DNA from: JBJXHG01 sp046160865
GTDB taxonomy: Bacteria > Planctomycetota > UBA1135 > GCA-002686595
Direction of reading: 5' to 3'
Assembly: GCA_046160865.1 (NCBI GenBank)
Contig: JBJXHG010000190.1
Span: 1-64,000, forward strand
DNA length: 64,000 nucleotides
Both the position numbers and the translations under genes were made by a program. How positions within the stretch are numbered: the first letter of the stretch is position 1; each line of letters begins with the position of its first letter. The notes beneath the pieces were generated by a model, which saw only the letters and a list, made by a program, of their open reading frames with translations, searched no databases and was not told the DNA's origin. Shown here piece by piece: positions 17,569 through 26,225 of this stretch.

Positions 17569-17638
17569 CCGCGCTTCCTCGAGCCCGCCCAAAGATTGCC
17601 AGGCCGCGGCCGCGCCGCACGACCAGAAGCTCTCGACC

Positions 17639-18808
17639 ATGACGCTGCAAAAGAAGTCCGAGAAGACCCCGACCACCGCTCCCGACCGCGAGCGCAGCGA
17701 GAAGAACAAGTCGCTGGACGCGGCGCTGGTGGAGATCGAGAAGGCCTACGGCAAGGGCGCGATCATGCGCCTCGGCGACGGCGCGGTCATCAAGGAGATC
17801 AAAGGCATCCCGACCGGTTCGCTCGCGCTCGATCTCGCGCTGGGCGGCAAGGGACTGCCGCGCGGCCGCATCGTCGAGATCTACGGACCGGAGAGCTCCG
17901 GCAAGACGACGCTGACGTTGCACGTAGTCGCCGAGGCGCAACGCACGGGCGGCATCTGTGCATTCGTCGATGCGGAGCATGCGCTCGATCCGTCCTACGC
18001 ACGCAAGCTAGGAGTGAAGCTCGACGACCTGCTCATCAGCCAGCCGGACACGGGCGAGCAGGCGCTCGAGATCGTCGAGACGCTCGTGCGCAGCAATGCG
18101 ATCGACATCGTCGTGATCGACTCGGTCGCGGCGCTCGTGCCGCGCGCCGAGATCGCGGGCGAGATGGGCGACAGCTTCGTCGGCCTGCACGCGCGCTTGA
18201 TGAGCCAAGCGCTGCGCAAGCTGACCGCGGCGATCAGCAAGTCCGATTGCCTCGTGATCTTCATCAACCAGATCCGCGAAAAGATCGGCGTGATGTTCGG
18301 CAATCCCGAGACGACGACCGGCGGCCGCGCGCTGAAGTTCTATGCCTCGGTGCGGCTCGACATCCGCAAGATCGGGCAGCTGAAGGATGGCGACGATGTC
18401 GTCGGCAATCGCACCAAGGTGACGGTGGTCAAGAACAAGATCGCGCCGCCGTTCCGCAAGGTCGAGTTCGACATCCTGTTCAATCACGGGATCAGCAAGG
18501 AAGGCGAGCTGCTCGAGCTCGGCCAGACCGCGGGCGTGATCCTGAAGTCGGGCACGTGGTTCTCGATGAAGCACCCGACGCAGGGCGAAGTGCGGCTCGG
18601 CCAAGGCCTCGAGAAGGCGCGCGCGTTCCTCGTCGACAATCCCGATCTCGCGCGCGAGATCGACAGCGTGATCCGCGCGAAGGACTTGCCGCAGGTGGCC
18701 GGCGTCGGCGGTGAGGACGCGTCGAACGCGGACGACGCGGCGAGCAGCTCGACGTCCGGCTCTCCATCGGAAAAGACGCTCGCCGGGGCGCGCGGCGCGA
18801 AGCCCTGA
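17639..18808 (+). CDS. recA: RecA recombinase
   Basis: A 389-residue RecA, which forms ATP-dependent filaments on single-stranded DNA for recombinational repair and SOS signalling. The Walker A motif GPESSGKTT (about 82-90), the phrase FVDAEHALDP, the Walker B stretch IVVIDSVAALVP and the loop-2 motif GNPETTTGGRALKFYASVR are all canonical. The acidic Ser/Asp-rich C-terminal tail is longer than in E. coli. The ATG at 17639 precedes a charged N-terminus of about 25 residues before the conserved LDAALVEIEKAYGKG. It is followed after 25 bp by alaS on the same strand. Confidence 0.98.
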   Translation: MTLQKKSEKTPTTAPDRERSEKNKSLDAALVEIEKAYGKGAIMRLGDGAVIKEIKGIPTGSLALDLALGGKGLPRGRIVEIYGPESSGKTTLTLHVVAEAQRTGGICAFVDAEHALDPSYARKLGVKLDDLLISQPDTGEQALEIVETLVRSNAIDIVVIDSVAALVPRAEIAGEMGDSFVGLHARLMSQALRKLTAAISKSDCLVIFINQIREKIGVMFGNPETTTGGRALKFYASVRLDIRKIGQLKDGDDVVGNRTKVTVVKNKIAPPFRKVEFDILFNHGISKEGELLELGQTAGVILKSGTWFSMKHPTQGEVRLGQGLEKARAFLVDNPDLAREIDSVIRAKDLPQVAGVGGEDASNADDAASSSTSGSPSEKTLAGARGAKP

Positions 18809-18833
18809 AGCTCGGGAGATCCGCGAAAAAGCG

Positions 18834-21533
18834 ATGAGCAACACCACTGCGCCCTCCAAGACCGTCGGTCGCCACAACGCCGCGCGCGTGCGCCAGGACT
18901 TCCTCGAGTTCTTCGGCGCGCGCGGTCACGCGATCGTGCCGAGCTCGCCGGTCTTTCCTCAGGACGATCCGACGCTGCTCTTCACGAACGCGGGGATGAA
19001 CCAGTTCAAGGACGTGTTCCTCGGCACCGGCACGCGGCCGTACCGGCGGGCCGTCGACACGCAGAAGTGCATCCGCGTGTCGGGCAAGCACAACGACCTC
19101 GAGGAGGTCGGCGTCGACACGTACCACCACACGTTCTTCGAGATGCTCGGGAACTGGTCGTTCGGCGACTACTTCAAGGAGGACGCGATCCCGTGGGCGT
19201 GGGAGCTGCTCACGCAAGTGTGGGGTCTGCCGAAGGATCGCTTGTGGGTCACCGTCTTCGGCGGTGACGAGAAGGACGGACTCCCGGTCGACACCGAGGC
19301 CGAGCGCATTTGGATCGAGAAGGCCGGCATCTCGCCCGATCGCGTGCTCCGCTTTGGACGCAAGGACAACTTCTGGGAGATGGGCGACACGGGCCCGTGC
19401 GGGCCGTGCACCGAGATCCACATCGACCGCGGCGATCCGAGCTCGGACCCGATGGACGGACGCGATCGGAAGATCGGCGTCAACGCGGGCAACGAGCGCT
19501 TCATGGAGCTGTGGAACAACGTGTTCATGGAGTTCAACCGGCTCGACGACGGCTCGCTGCGCAAGCTGCCTGCGCAGAGCGTCGACACCGGCATGGGCTT
19601 CGAGCGCATCTTGTCGGTGCTCCAGGGCAAGCGCAGCAACTACGACACGGATCTCTTCACGCCGATTTTCACGCGACTCGAGTCGGTCAGCGGTCGCAGT
19701 TATGGCGCGGGCACGTCGCGTTCCGACATCGCGTTCCGTGTGTGCGCCGATCACGTGCGTGCGGTGACGAGCGCGATCGCCGATGGCGCTCTGCCTTCGA
19801 ACACCGGTCGCGGCTACGTGCTGCGCCGCTTGATCCGTCGCGCGGCGCGCTTCGGGCGCCAGGAGCTCGGTGCGGAAGATCCGTTCTTGTTCGAGCTCGT
19901 GCCGACCGTCGGCGAGGTGCTCGGCGGGACGTTTCCCGAGATGCGCGTGCGCGCCGACTTCGTGCGCAGCGTCGTGCAGGAAGAGGAGAAGTCGTTCGGC
20001 CGCACGCTCGGACGCGGGCTCGCGCGGTTCGGCGAGCTGCGCAACAAAGTCGTCGCGTCCGGCGCGAAGACGATCCCCGGCGACGCGGCGTTCGAGCTGT
20101 ACGCGACGTACGGCTTCCCGCGCGACCTCGTCGAGCTCATGGCGCGCGAGCAGTCGGTCGACGTCGACGCGTCCGGTTGGGAGACGGCGGAGAAGTCGCA
20201 CCAGGACGCGAGCCGCGCCGAGGGCAAGTTCAAGCAGTTGCTCTCCGCGGAAGAGCTCGCTGGGCTTTCGTCGACCCGCTCGACCTATCACGAAGACGGC
20301 GCGGCCGCGACGCGCATCGAGAGCGAGCTCGTGTTCTTCGCGGACGCCGCCCTCGACGGCAAGTCGCGCGCGGTGCTCGCGCAGAGCCCGTTCTATCCGG
20401 AGGGTGGCGGACAAGTCGGCGACTCCGGCACGCTGCAAGACGCGAGCGGACGTTGGCGTTTCGTCGTGGAGGACGCGCGCCGCATCGGACCGGTGGTCGT
20501 GCACCTCGGGCGTGCGGAGGGCACGACGGCTCCCGTCGGCCAGCGCGTGATCGCCGAGGTCGACGTCGCACGCCGCGAGCGCACGAAGAAGAACCACACG
20601 GCGACGCACTTGATGCACAAGGCGCTCAAGGAGGTGCTCGGCGATCACGTGGGCCAGCAAGGCAGCTACGTGGGTCCCGATCGCTTGCGCTTCGACTTCA
20701 CGCATCCGCGCGCGGTCACGCCGGACGAGATCGAGAAGATCGAGCGCATCGTGAACCACCGCGTGTTCCAGAACGCACAGGTGAAGACGACCGTCGAAGA
20801 CCTCGACGCCGCGAAAGCGCGCGGCGTGGTCGCGATGTTCGGCGAGAAGTACGACGCGCAGGTGCGCGTGCTCGACGTCGGCGGTTGGTCGATGGAGCTG
20901 TGCGGCGGCACGCACGTGCGCGCGGCGGGCGACATCGGTCCGTTCGTGATCACACTCGAGCGCGCGGTCTCCGCGGGCGTGCGGCGCATCGAAGCTCTGA
21001 CCGGTCCTGCGGCGGTGGAGGAGATGCAGCGCCAACGACGGCTCGTCACGGATGCATCGCGACTGTTGAAAGCTTCGCCCGAGCAGGTGTCCGAGCGGAT
21101 CCAGGCGCTCCAGGATCAGGTCAAGGAAGCGCGCAAGAAGACCGAGGCGTCGAGCGGCGGCGACTCCGAGAAGCTGGTCGCCGAGCTGCGCGCAGCACCC
21201 GAAATGAGCGGCGTGCGTGCGCTCGTGACCACGATGGCGGACGCGGATGCGAAGTCGCTCGCGGACGCGGCCGAGCGCGCGCGCGGAGAAGTGCAAGACT
21301 TCGCGATCGCGATCTTCGGCAAGGACGGCGCGTTCGTCGTCGCGTGCGCGGGCCAAGCGCTGAAGCGCGGACTCGGCGCAGGCGCGCTCGTGCAAGCGGT
21401 CAACGCCGCAGTCGGGTCGAAGGGCGGCGGGAATCCCGAGAAGGCGCAAGGACGCATCCCGGATCCGGCCAAGGTCGGGGTGGCGCGTGAGCTCGTCGAG
21501 AAGGCGATCGCGGCGCGCCTCGCCAGCTCTTGA
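18834..21533 (+). CDS. alaS: Alanyl-tRNA synthetase
   Basis: An 899-residue class II synthetase that charges tRNA-Ala. All parts are present: the aminoacylation core (LLFTNAGMNQFKDVF; HHTFFEMLGNWSFGDYFKE), the tRNA-binding helices, the editing domain with its zinc site (HTATHLMH and CGGTH), and a DHHA1/C-Ala domain ending with the GSKGGGNPEKAQG motif. The length is normal (about 875 in E. coli). It lies 25 bp after recA, an order seen in many bacteria, and the two are probably co-transcribed. Confidence 0.98.
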   Translation: MSNTTAPSKTVGRHNAARVRQDFLEFFGARGHAIVPSSPVFPQDDPTLLFTNAGMNQFKDVFLGTGTRPYRRAVDTQKCIRVSGKHNDLEEVGVDTYHHTFFEMLGNWSFGDYFKEDAIPWAWELLTQVWGLPKDRLWVTVFGGDEKDGLPVDTEAERIWIEKAGISPDRVLRFGRKDNFWEMGDTGPCGPCTEIHIDRGDPSSDPMDGRDRKIGVNAGNERFMELWNNVFMEFNRLDDGSLRKLPAQSVDTGMGFERILSVLQGKRSNYDTDLFTPIFTRLESVSGRSYGAGTSRSDIAFRVCADHVRAVTSAIADGALPSNTGRGYVLRRLIRRAARFGRQELGAEDPFLFELVPTVGEVLGGTFPEMRVRADFVRSVVQEEEKSFGRTLGRGLARFGELRNKVVASGAKTIPGDAAFELYATYGFPRDLVELMAREQSVDVDASGWETAEKSHQDASRAEGKFKQLLSAEELAGLSSTRSTYHEDGAAATRIESELVFFADAALDGKSRAVLAQSPFYPEGGGQVGDSGTLQDASGRWRFVVEDARRIGPVVVHLGRAEGTTAPVGQRVIAEVDVARRERTKKNHTATHLMHKALKEVLGDHVGQQGSYVGPDRLRFDFTHPRAVTPDEIEKIERIVNHRVFQNAQVKTTVEDLDAAKARGVVAMFGEKYDAQVRVLDVGGWSMELCGGTHVRAAGDIGPFVITLERAVSAGVRRIEALTGPAAVEEMQRQRRLVTDASRLLKASPEQVSERIQALQDQVKEARKKTEASSGGDSEKLVAELRAAPEMSGVRALVTTMADADAKSLADAAERARGEVQDFAIAIFGKDGAFVVACAGQALKRGLGAGALVQAVNAAVGSKGGGNPEKAQGRIPDPAKVGVARELVEKAIAARLASS

Positions 21534-21539
21534 CCCGCG

Positions 21540-21568
21540 TTGACACCCCCCCAGGCCACCGATAGCAT
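21540..21568 (+). promoter_or_regulatory. Sigma70 promoter for rpmF-plsX-fab cluster
   Basis: A perfect -35 box TTGACA (21540-21545) and a -10 box TAGCAT (21563-21568) are separated by 17 bp. They start 7 bp after the alaS stop and end 33 bp before the rpmF ATG. This is the clearest promoter in the window and should drive rpmF, plsX and the fatty-acid genes. Confidence 0.8.
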
Positions 21569-21601
21569 CCTGCGCTTCCTCACTGACCGTCCGAGCCGAA
21601 C

Positions 21602-21805
21602 ATGCCGAATCCCAAGCGACGCCACAGCAAACATCGCAAGCGCATCCGCCGATCCCACGACGCGCTGACCATGCCCGGGCTCAACCAATGCCCGCGCTGC
21701 AGCTCGACCGTTCGTCCGCACCGCGTGTGCGACAACTGCGGTCACTACGGATTCGAGAAGGGTGGCCAGAAGGGCACCGAGATCGTTCCGAAGGACGAGT
21801 TCTAA
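21602..21805 (+). CDS. rpmF: 50S ribosomal protein L32
   Basis: A 67-residue ribosomal protein. It has the basic N-terminus MPNPKRRHSKHRKRIRRSHD and a zinc ribbon built from two CxxC pairs (CPRC and CDNC), so it is the zinc-containing form. It sits directly upstream of plsX, the widely conserved rpmF-plsX-fabH order that couples ribosome and lipid synthesis. The product is slightly longer than usual owing to the tail after the second Cys pair. Confidence 0.97.
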   Translation: MPNPKRRHSKHRKRIRRSHDALTMPGLNQCPRCSSTVRPHRVCDNCGHYGFEKGGQKGTEIVPKDEF

Positions 21806-21817
21806 GCCTCCGCCCGC

Positions 21818-22825
21818 ATGCTCGCCACGCGCATCGCCCTCGACGTGATGGGCGGAGACCGGGCGCCGGACGCAATCCTGCGCGGGGCTCTCGCGGCGTG
21901 CTCGCCTGTTGGCAAGCTGCGCATGGCGCCCGAGCGCCTCGTGCTCGTCGGTGACGAGCACACGATCCGCGCGCGCCTCGTCGATCTCGGCGGCGACCCC
22001 GGTTTCGCGATCCGCCACGCCACGCAAGTGATCGGGATGGGCGAGTCGCCGGCGACCGCGTTGCGCGCGAAGCCCGACTCCTCGATCGGAAGCATGATCC
22101 TCGCGACGAAGTCCGGCGAAGCCGGCGCCGCGGTCAGCATGGGCAACACCGGCGCCGTCGTCGGCGCGGCGACGCTTGGTCTCGGCACGCTGCCCGGCGT
22201 GCGACGTCCGGGGATCGCGGTCACGCTCGATCTCACCGGACATCCGCTGACGCTGCTCGACATGGGCGCGAACATCGCGCCGAAGCCCGAACACCTCTAC
22301 CAGTACGCCGTGATGGGCAGCGTCTACACGCGCGACTGTCTCGGCAAGGACTCGCCGCGCGTCGGCTTGCTCAACATCGGCGAGGAAGAGTCGAAGGGCA
22401 CCGATCTACTGAAGAGCGCTTGGCAGATGCTCAAGAGCTCGTCGCTCGACTTCGTCGGCAATCTCGAGGGGAACGACCTCTTCCAGAACAAGGCCGAAGT
22501 CGTCGTCACCGACGGCTTCACCGGCAATGTCGTGCTGAAGTTACTCGAGGAGTTCGCGAGCTTCATGCTGCGGCTCTCGATGAGCGAGCTCGCCGCGCAG
22601 GGCATCCGTGGCGCGCCCGAAGCACTCGCGCGCGTCAAGAAGAGCATCGACTACTCCGAGTACGGCGGCGCGCTCCTGCTCGGCGTCAACGGCATCGTGG
22701 TCATCGGCCACGGCCGCTCGGACGAGAACGCGGTCGCGAATGCGATCGGGCTCGCGGCGCGCGCGCTCGACGCGCATGTGAACGAGCACATCGTTGCCGG
22801 GCTCCAGCGCGAAACGACGCATTGA
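21818..22825 (+). CDS. plsX: Phosphate acyltransferase PlsX
   Basis: A 335-residue enzyme that converts acyl-ACP to acyl-phosphate, the first donor for phosphatidic acid synthesis. Conserved segments include ALDVMGGDRAP (about 7-17), VSMGNTGAVVGAA, NIGEEESKGT and DGFTGNVVLKLLE. It is a peripheral membrane protein. It starts 12 bp after rpmF and is followed by fabH after a 145-bp spacer containing a weak -10 (TAGAAT, 22884-22889). Confidence 0.97.
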   Translation: MLATRIALDVMGGDRAPDAILRGALAACSPVGKLRMAPERLVLVGDEHTIRARLVDLGGDPGFAIRHATQVIGMGESPATALRAKPDSSIGSMILATKSGEAGAAVSMGNTGAVVGAATLGLGTLPGVRRPGIAVTLDLTGHPLTLLDMGANIAPKPEHLYQYAVMGSVYTRDCLGKDSPRVGLLNIGEEESKGTDLLKSAWQMLKSSSLDFVGNLEGNDLFQNKAEVVVTDGFTGNVVLKLLEEFASFMLRLSMSELAAQGIRGAPEALARVKKSIDYSEYGGALLLGVNGIVVIGHGRSDENAVANAIGLAARALDAHVNEHIVAGLQRETTH

Positions 22826-22970
22826 ACGCGGAGCGACGAACGGAACAGCGCGGCGCCATGGACGTGCCTGCGCGCCGGCAGGTTAGAATCCGAGCCATGT
22901 TCGGCCGTCGAGCCTGTTGCGACGCGCGCTCCGGCGCGTGCGTTCCCGTCCGCGAGTTCGGAGTCCACGC

Positions 22971-23960
22971 ATGAGCGGACGTGTGCGTGTCGGCATCGCG
23001 GGCACGGGGTCCTATCTCCCGAGCCGCGTCGTTCCGAATTCGTTCTTCGAGAACATCGTCGACACGTCCGACGAGTGGATCGTGCAGCGCACCGGCATTT
23101 CGGAGCGCCGCTTCGTCGCGCCGGAGGAAGCCACGTCGGACATCGCGCTGAAGGCCGCGCGCCGGGCGCTCGAGGCCGCGAAGCTCGCGCCGGAGGAGCT
23201 CGACCTGATCGTGCTCGGCACGTTGACCCCGGATCACTTGCTGCCGTCGAGTTCGGCGCTCGTCCAGCACCAGCTCGGCGCGAAGAACGCCGGCGCGTTC
23301 GACGTGAACGCAGCCTGCACGGGCTTCCTCACGGCGCTGAGCACGGCGGAGGCTTTCATCGCCGCGGGCCGCGCGCGCCGCGTGCTCGCGATCGGCGCGG
23401 AGTCGTTGTCACGTTTCATCGACTTGAACGACCGCTCCTCCTGCATCCTGTTCGGCGACGGTGCGGGAGCAGCGGTGCTCGCGCCGCTCGACGAGTGCGG
23501 TCAAGGCGAGATCCTGAAGACGCGTCTCGGCGCCGACGGTTCCGGCTACGACTTCATCCACATGGTGAGCGGCGGATCGCGGCGTCCCCCGAGCATGGAG
23601 ACGATCGCGGCCGGCGAGCACTTCATCCGCGTGCGCGGCCGCGAAGTGTTCCGTTTCGCGGTGACGTACATGAGCGATCTCATCGCGGAGATGGTCGAAG
23701 GCTACGGCTACGACGATCTCTGCTTGGTCGTTCCGCACCAAGTCAACCGGCGCATCATCGACTCCGCGCTCGAACGCTTGGGGTGGAGCGACGAGAAGGT
23801 CATGGTCAACATCCAGCACTACGGCAACACGTCCGCTGCGACGGTGCCGATCGCGCTGGACGAAGCGCGGCGCGAAGGACGCCTCGTGAAAGGCAAGCTC
23901 GTCGTGCTCGTCGCGTTCGGCGCCGGCCTCACGTGGGGCGCGACGCTGATTCGTTGGTGA
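22971..23960 (+). CDS. fabH: 3-oxoacyl-ACP synthase III
   Basis: A 329-residue initiating condensing enzyme of type II fatty-acid synthesis, joining an acyl-CoA primer to malonyl-ACP. The Cys-His-Asn triad is visible: Cys in NAACTGFLTAL, His in VPHQVNRRI and Asn in HYGNTSAAT. The N-terminal fold signature GTGSYLPSRVV follows the ATG at 22971. The length is normal. It is in the conserved plsX-fabH-fabD-fabG-acpP-fabF series. Confidence 0.97.
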   Translation: MSGRVRVGIAGTGSYLPSRVVPNSFFENIVDTSDEWIVQRTGISERRFVAPEEATSDIALKAARRALEAAKLAPEELDLIVLGTLTPDHLLPSSSALVQHQLGAKNAGAFDVNAACTGFLTALSTAEAFIAAGRARRVLAIGAESLSRFIDLNDRSSCILFGDGAGAAVLAPLDECGQGEILKTRLGADGSGYDFIHMVSGGSRRPPSMETIAAGEHFIRVRGREVFRFAVTYMSDLIAEMVEGYGYDDLCLVVPHQVNRRIIDSALERLGWSDEKVMVNIQHYGNTSAATVPIALDEARREGRLVKGKLVVLVAFGAGLTWGATLIRW

Positions 23961-23982
23961 GCGGCGATTCTCGGAGGAGCAC

Positions 23983-24897
23983 GTGCAAGAAGCGATTCTG
24001 TTCCCCGGTCAAGGCGCGCAGTTTTCCGGCATGGGCCGCGACTTTTGCACGGCGTTCCCAGTCGCGCGCGAGACGTTCGCGCAGGCGGACGATGCGCTCG
24101 GCTTCTCGCTGAGCGACAAGTGCTGGAACGCGGAGGACGAGGTGCACCGCACGGACATCGCGCAGCCGGGCATCTTCACGACGAGTGCCGCGATCATCCG
24201 TGTGCTCGAAAGCCGCGGCCTCGACCGATTCGCGACCCCACTCGTCGCGGGTCTGTCGCTCGGCGAATACACAGCGCTGTGGTGCGCGGGCTCGATCTCG
24301 TTCGACGACGGCGTGCGCTTGGTTCGTTTGCGTGGCGAGGCGATGCAAGCCGCCAGCGATGCCATCGAGAGCTCGATGGTGAGCTTGATGGGCGCGACCG
24401 AGGATCAGGCGCGCGCGCTCGCCGAGATCGGATCGAAGCACGGCATCTGCGCCGTCGCGAACTTGAATGCGCCGGGACAGATCATCGTCTCGGGCGAGAT
24501 CGCGGCGCTCGACGCGCTGGAGGCGGCCGCGAAGGATCACGGCGTGCGTCGAACGCGACGGCTGACCGTCGCCGGCGGATTCCACTCCGAGTGCATGCGG
24601 CCGGCCGCGGAGCGGTTGCGCGCCGCGCTCGCGATGACGCGCATCAAGCCGCCGCGCGTGCCGTTCGTGAGCAACGTGACGGCGACCGTCACCGACGACC
24701 CCGAGAAGATCCGCGCGCAGCTCGCCGATCAGGTCTGCGCGCCCGTGCTGTGGGAAAAGAGCATGCGCACCGCGCTCGCGCGCGGTGTATCCGCGTTCCT
24801 CGAACCGGGTCCCGGCGAGGTGCTCGGCGGGCTCATGAAGAAGATCGATCCCAACGCGGTCGTGCGCTCTGTCGCGACGCCAGCCGCGCTCGTGTGA
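23983..24897 (+). CDS. fabD: Malonyl-CoA:ACP transacylase
   Basis: A 304-residue acyltransferase that loads malonyl groups onto ACP. It has the opening LFPGQGAQFSGMG, the nucleophile Ser in GLSLGEYTAL (about residue 90), and the catalytic His in GGFHSECM. The GTG start at 23983 has a strong GGAGGAG ribosome-binding site close upstream. It lies 22 bp after fabH. The last 200 bp before fabG contain a separate promoter, so fabD may end one transcript. Confidence 0.96.
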   Translation: MQEAILFPGQGAQFSGMGRDFCTAFPVARETFAQADDALGFSLSDKCWNAEDEVHRTDIAQPGIFTTSAAIIRVLESRGLDRFATPLVAGLSLGEYTALWCAGSISFDDGVRLVRLRGEAMQAASDAIESSMVSLMGATEDQARALAEIGSKHGICAVANLNAPGQIIVSGEIAALDALEAAAKDHGVRRTRRLTVAGGFHSECMRPAAERLRAALAMTRIKPPRVPFVSNVTATVTDDPEKIRAQLADQVCAPVLWEKSMRTALARGVSAFLEPGPGEVLGGLMKKIDPNAVVRSVATPAALV

Positions 24898-25037
24898 TCG
24901 TGTACGCCCGTGCGGCCCGCGACGTGTCGCCGGATCGGCGTCGGACGCGGCGTGACGTACGTCGAAGCGCAGCGACCGGTGCTCGTGGTGCGCGCCGGCA
25001 CGGCGCGAAAACGCGAGCGCAGCTCCTTTGCGCAGCG

Positions 25038-25066
25038 TTGCTTGCTCGAGAACGCCGGGCTATAGT
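25038..25066 (+). promoter_or_regulatory. Promoter for fabG-acpP-fabF
   Basis: TTGCTT (25038-25043) and TATAGT (25061-25066) are separated by 17 bp. They lie in the 203-bp spacer between fabD and fabG. The same TTGCTT box precedes the tRNA-Leu gene. The site would give fabG, acpP and fabF their own transcription start inside the cluster. Confidence 0.65.
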
Positions 25067-25100
25067 CCCGCCGCCGCCGCCCCCCCGGCGCCACGATCGC

Positions 25101-25853
25101 TTGGATCCCGAACAACGACCACTCCAGGGCCGCGTTGCCCTGGTCACAGGCGCGTCGCGCGGCATCGGTCGCGCCATCGCCGTGCGGCTGGCGAGGAGCG
25201 GAGCGCGCGTCGCTGCCGTTGCCACGAAGGCCGAGAGTTGTCGCGAGACGGTCTCCGACTGCGCCGCGTTCACCGAAGGCGCGCAAGCGTACGGGTGCGA
25301 CGTCGCCTCGACCGCAGCGGTTGCCGCCGTGGTCGAATCGGTGCAGAAGGAGTTCGGCTCGATCGACGTGCTGGTGAACAACGCCGGCATCACGCGCGAT
25401 CAGCTGCTTCTGCGCATGACCGAGGAAGATTTCGATCGCGTCATCGGCGTCAACCTCAAGGGCACGTGGAACTTCTCGAAAGCCGCCGCGCGCGCGCTGA
25501 TGAAGTCGCACGGGCGCGTGATCAACATCTCTTCCGTCGTCGGGGTGACGGGGAACGCGGGTCAGGCGAATTACGCGGCCAGCAAGGCTGGCGTGATCGG
25601 CTTGACGCGCTCGATGGCGAAGGAGCTCGCCGGCCGCGGTGTGTGCGTGAACGCGATCGCACCGGGCTACATCCAGACCGACATGACCGCGGGGCTCGAC
25701 GCGCAGGCGGCCGAAGCACTCGTGGCGAAGATTCCGCTCGGAAGAATCGGCGTGGCGGAGGACATCGCGCGTGCGGTGGACTTCCTCGCGGGCCCCGGCG
25801 GTGGTTACATCACGGGCCAGACGCTCGTGGTCGACGGAGGGCTCAGCGTCTGA
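25101..25853 (+). CDS. fabG: 3-oxoacyl-ACP reductase
   Basis: A 250-residue short-chain dehydrogenase that reduces beta-ketoacyl-ACP with NADPH. It has the cofactor motif TGASRGIG (about 17-24), NNAG, catalytic Ser in INISSVVG and YxxxK in YAASKAG, and ends DGGLSV like other FabG proteins. No ATG or GTG exists between the upstream promoter and the conserved start, so the TTG at 25101 (protein beginning Met-Asp-Pro-Glu-Gln) is the best initiation codon. No ribosome-binding site is evident before it. Confidence 0.94.
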   Translation: MDPEQRPLQGRVALVTGASRGIGRAIAVRLARSGARVAAVATKAESCRETVSDCAAFTEGAQAYGCDVASTAAVAAVVESVQKEFGSIDVLVNNAGITRDQLLLRMTEEDFDRVIGVNLKGTWNFSKAAARALMKSHGRVINISSVVGVTGNAGQANYAASKAGVIGLTRSMAKELAGRGVCVNAIAPGYIQTDMTAGLDAQAAEALVAKIPLGRIGVAEDIARAVDFLAGPGGGYITGQTLVVDGGLSV

Positions 25854-25923
25854 GCCGCCGCCGCGAATTCTGCCCGTGCCCGAAGCAGAGACCCAGAGCC
25901 TTGTTTCCTTGGAGGAGTGCCAG

Positions 25924-26163
25924 GTGACGAATCCCTCGATCGAAGAACGCGTGATCAAGATCGTGTGCGACCAAATGGGGACGACCGCGGACAAGGTCAC
26001 GCGCGAAACGTCGTTCATCAACGACTTGGGCGCCGACTCGCTCGACACGGTCGAGCTCGTCATGGAGTTCGAGGACGAGTTCGAGATCTCGATCCCGGAC
26101 GAGGACGCAGAGAAGATCCAGACCGTGGGCAACGCGGTCGACTACATCAAATCGAAGGCGTGA
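25924..26163 (+). CDS. acpP: Acyl carrier protein
   Basis: A 79-residue acidic carrier protein. The phosphopantetheine attachment Ser is in GADSLDTVELVME, and the sequence ends DYIKSKA. The GTG start at 25924 is supported by GGAGGAG seven bases upstream. It shuttles acyl chains between the Fab enzymes encoded on both sides. Confidence 0.97.
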   Translation: MTNPSIEERVIKIVCDQMGTTADKVTRETSFINDLGADSLDTVELVMEFEDEFEISIPDEDAEKIQTVGNAVDYIKSKA

Positions 26164-26225
26164 CGTAGCGCGGGGCCGCGCGTCTTCCACACGGGAGAAG
26201 CGCGCGATCCGCGCGACTCGAGCAC

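Noticed and set aside
17376..17638. LexA/SOS box upstream of recA
   Set aside because: No convincing palindromic operator of a known LexA type is visible. Absence cannot be proved because the operator differs between phyla.
18492..21449. A minus-strand frame of about 985 codons opposite alaS
   Set aside because: Antisense shadow of a clear alanyl-tRNA synthetase gene, with no domain or start signal.
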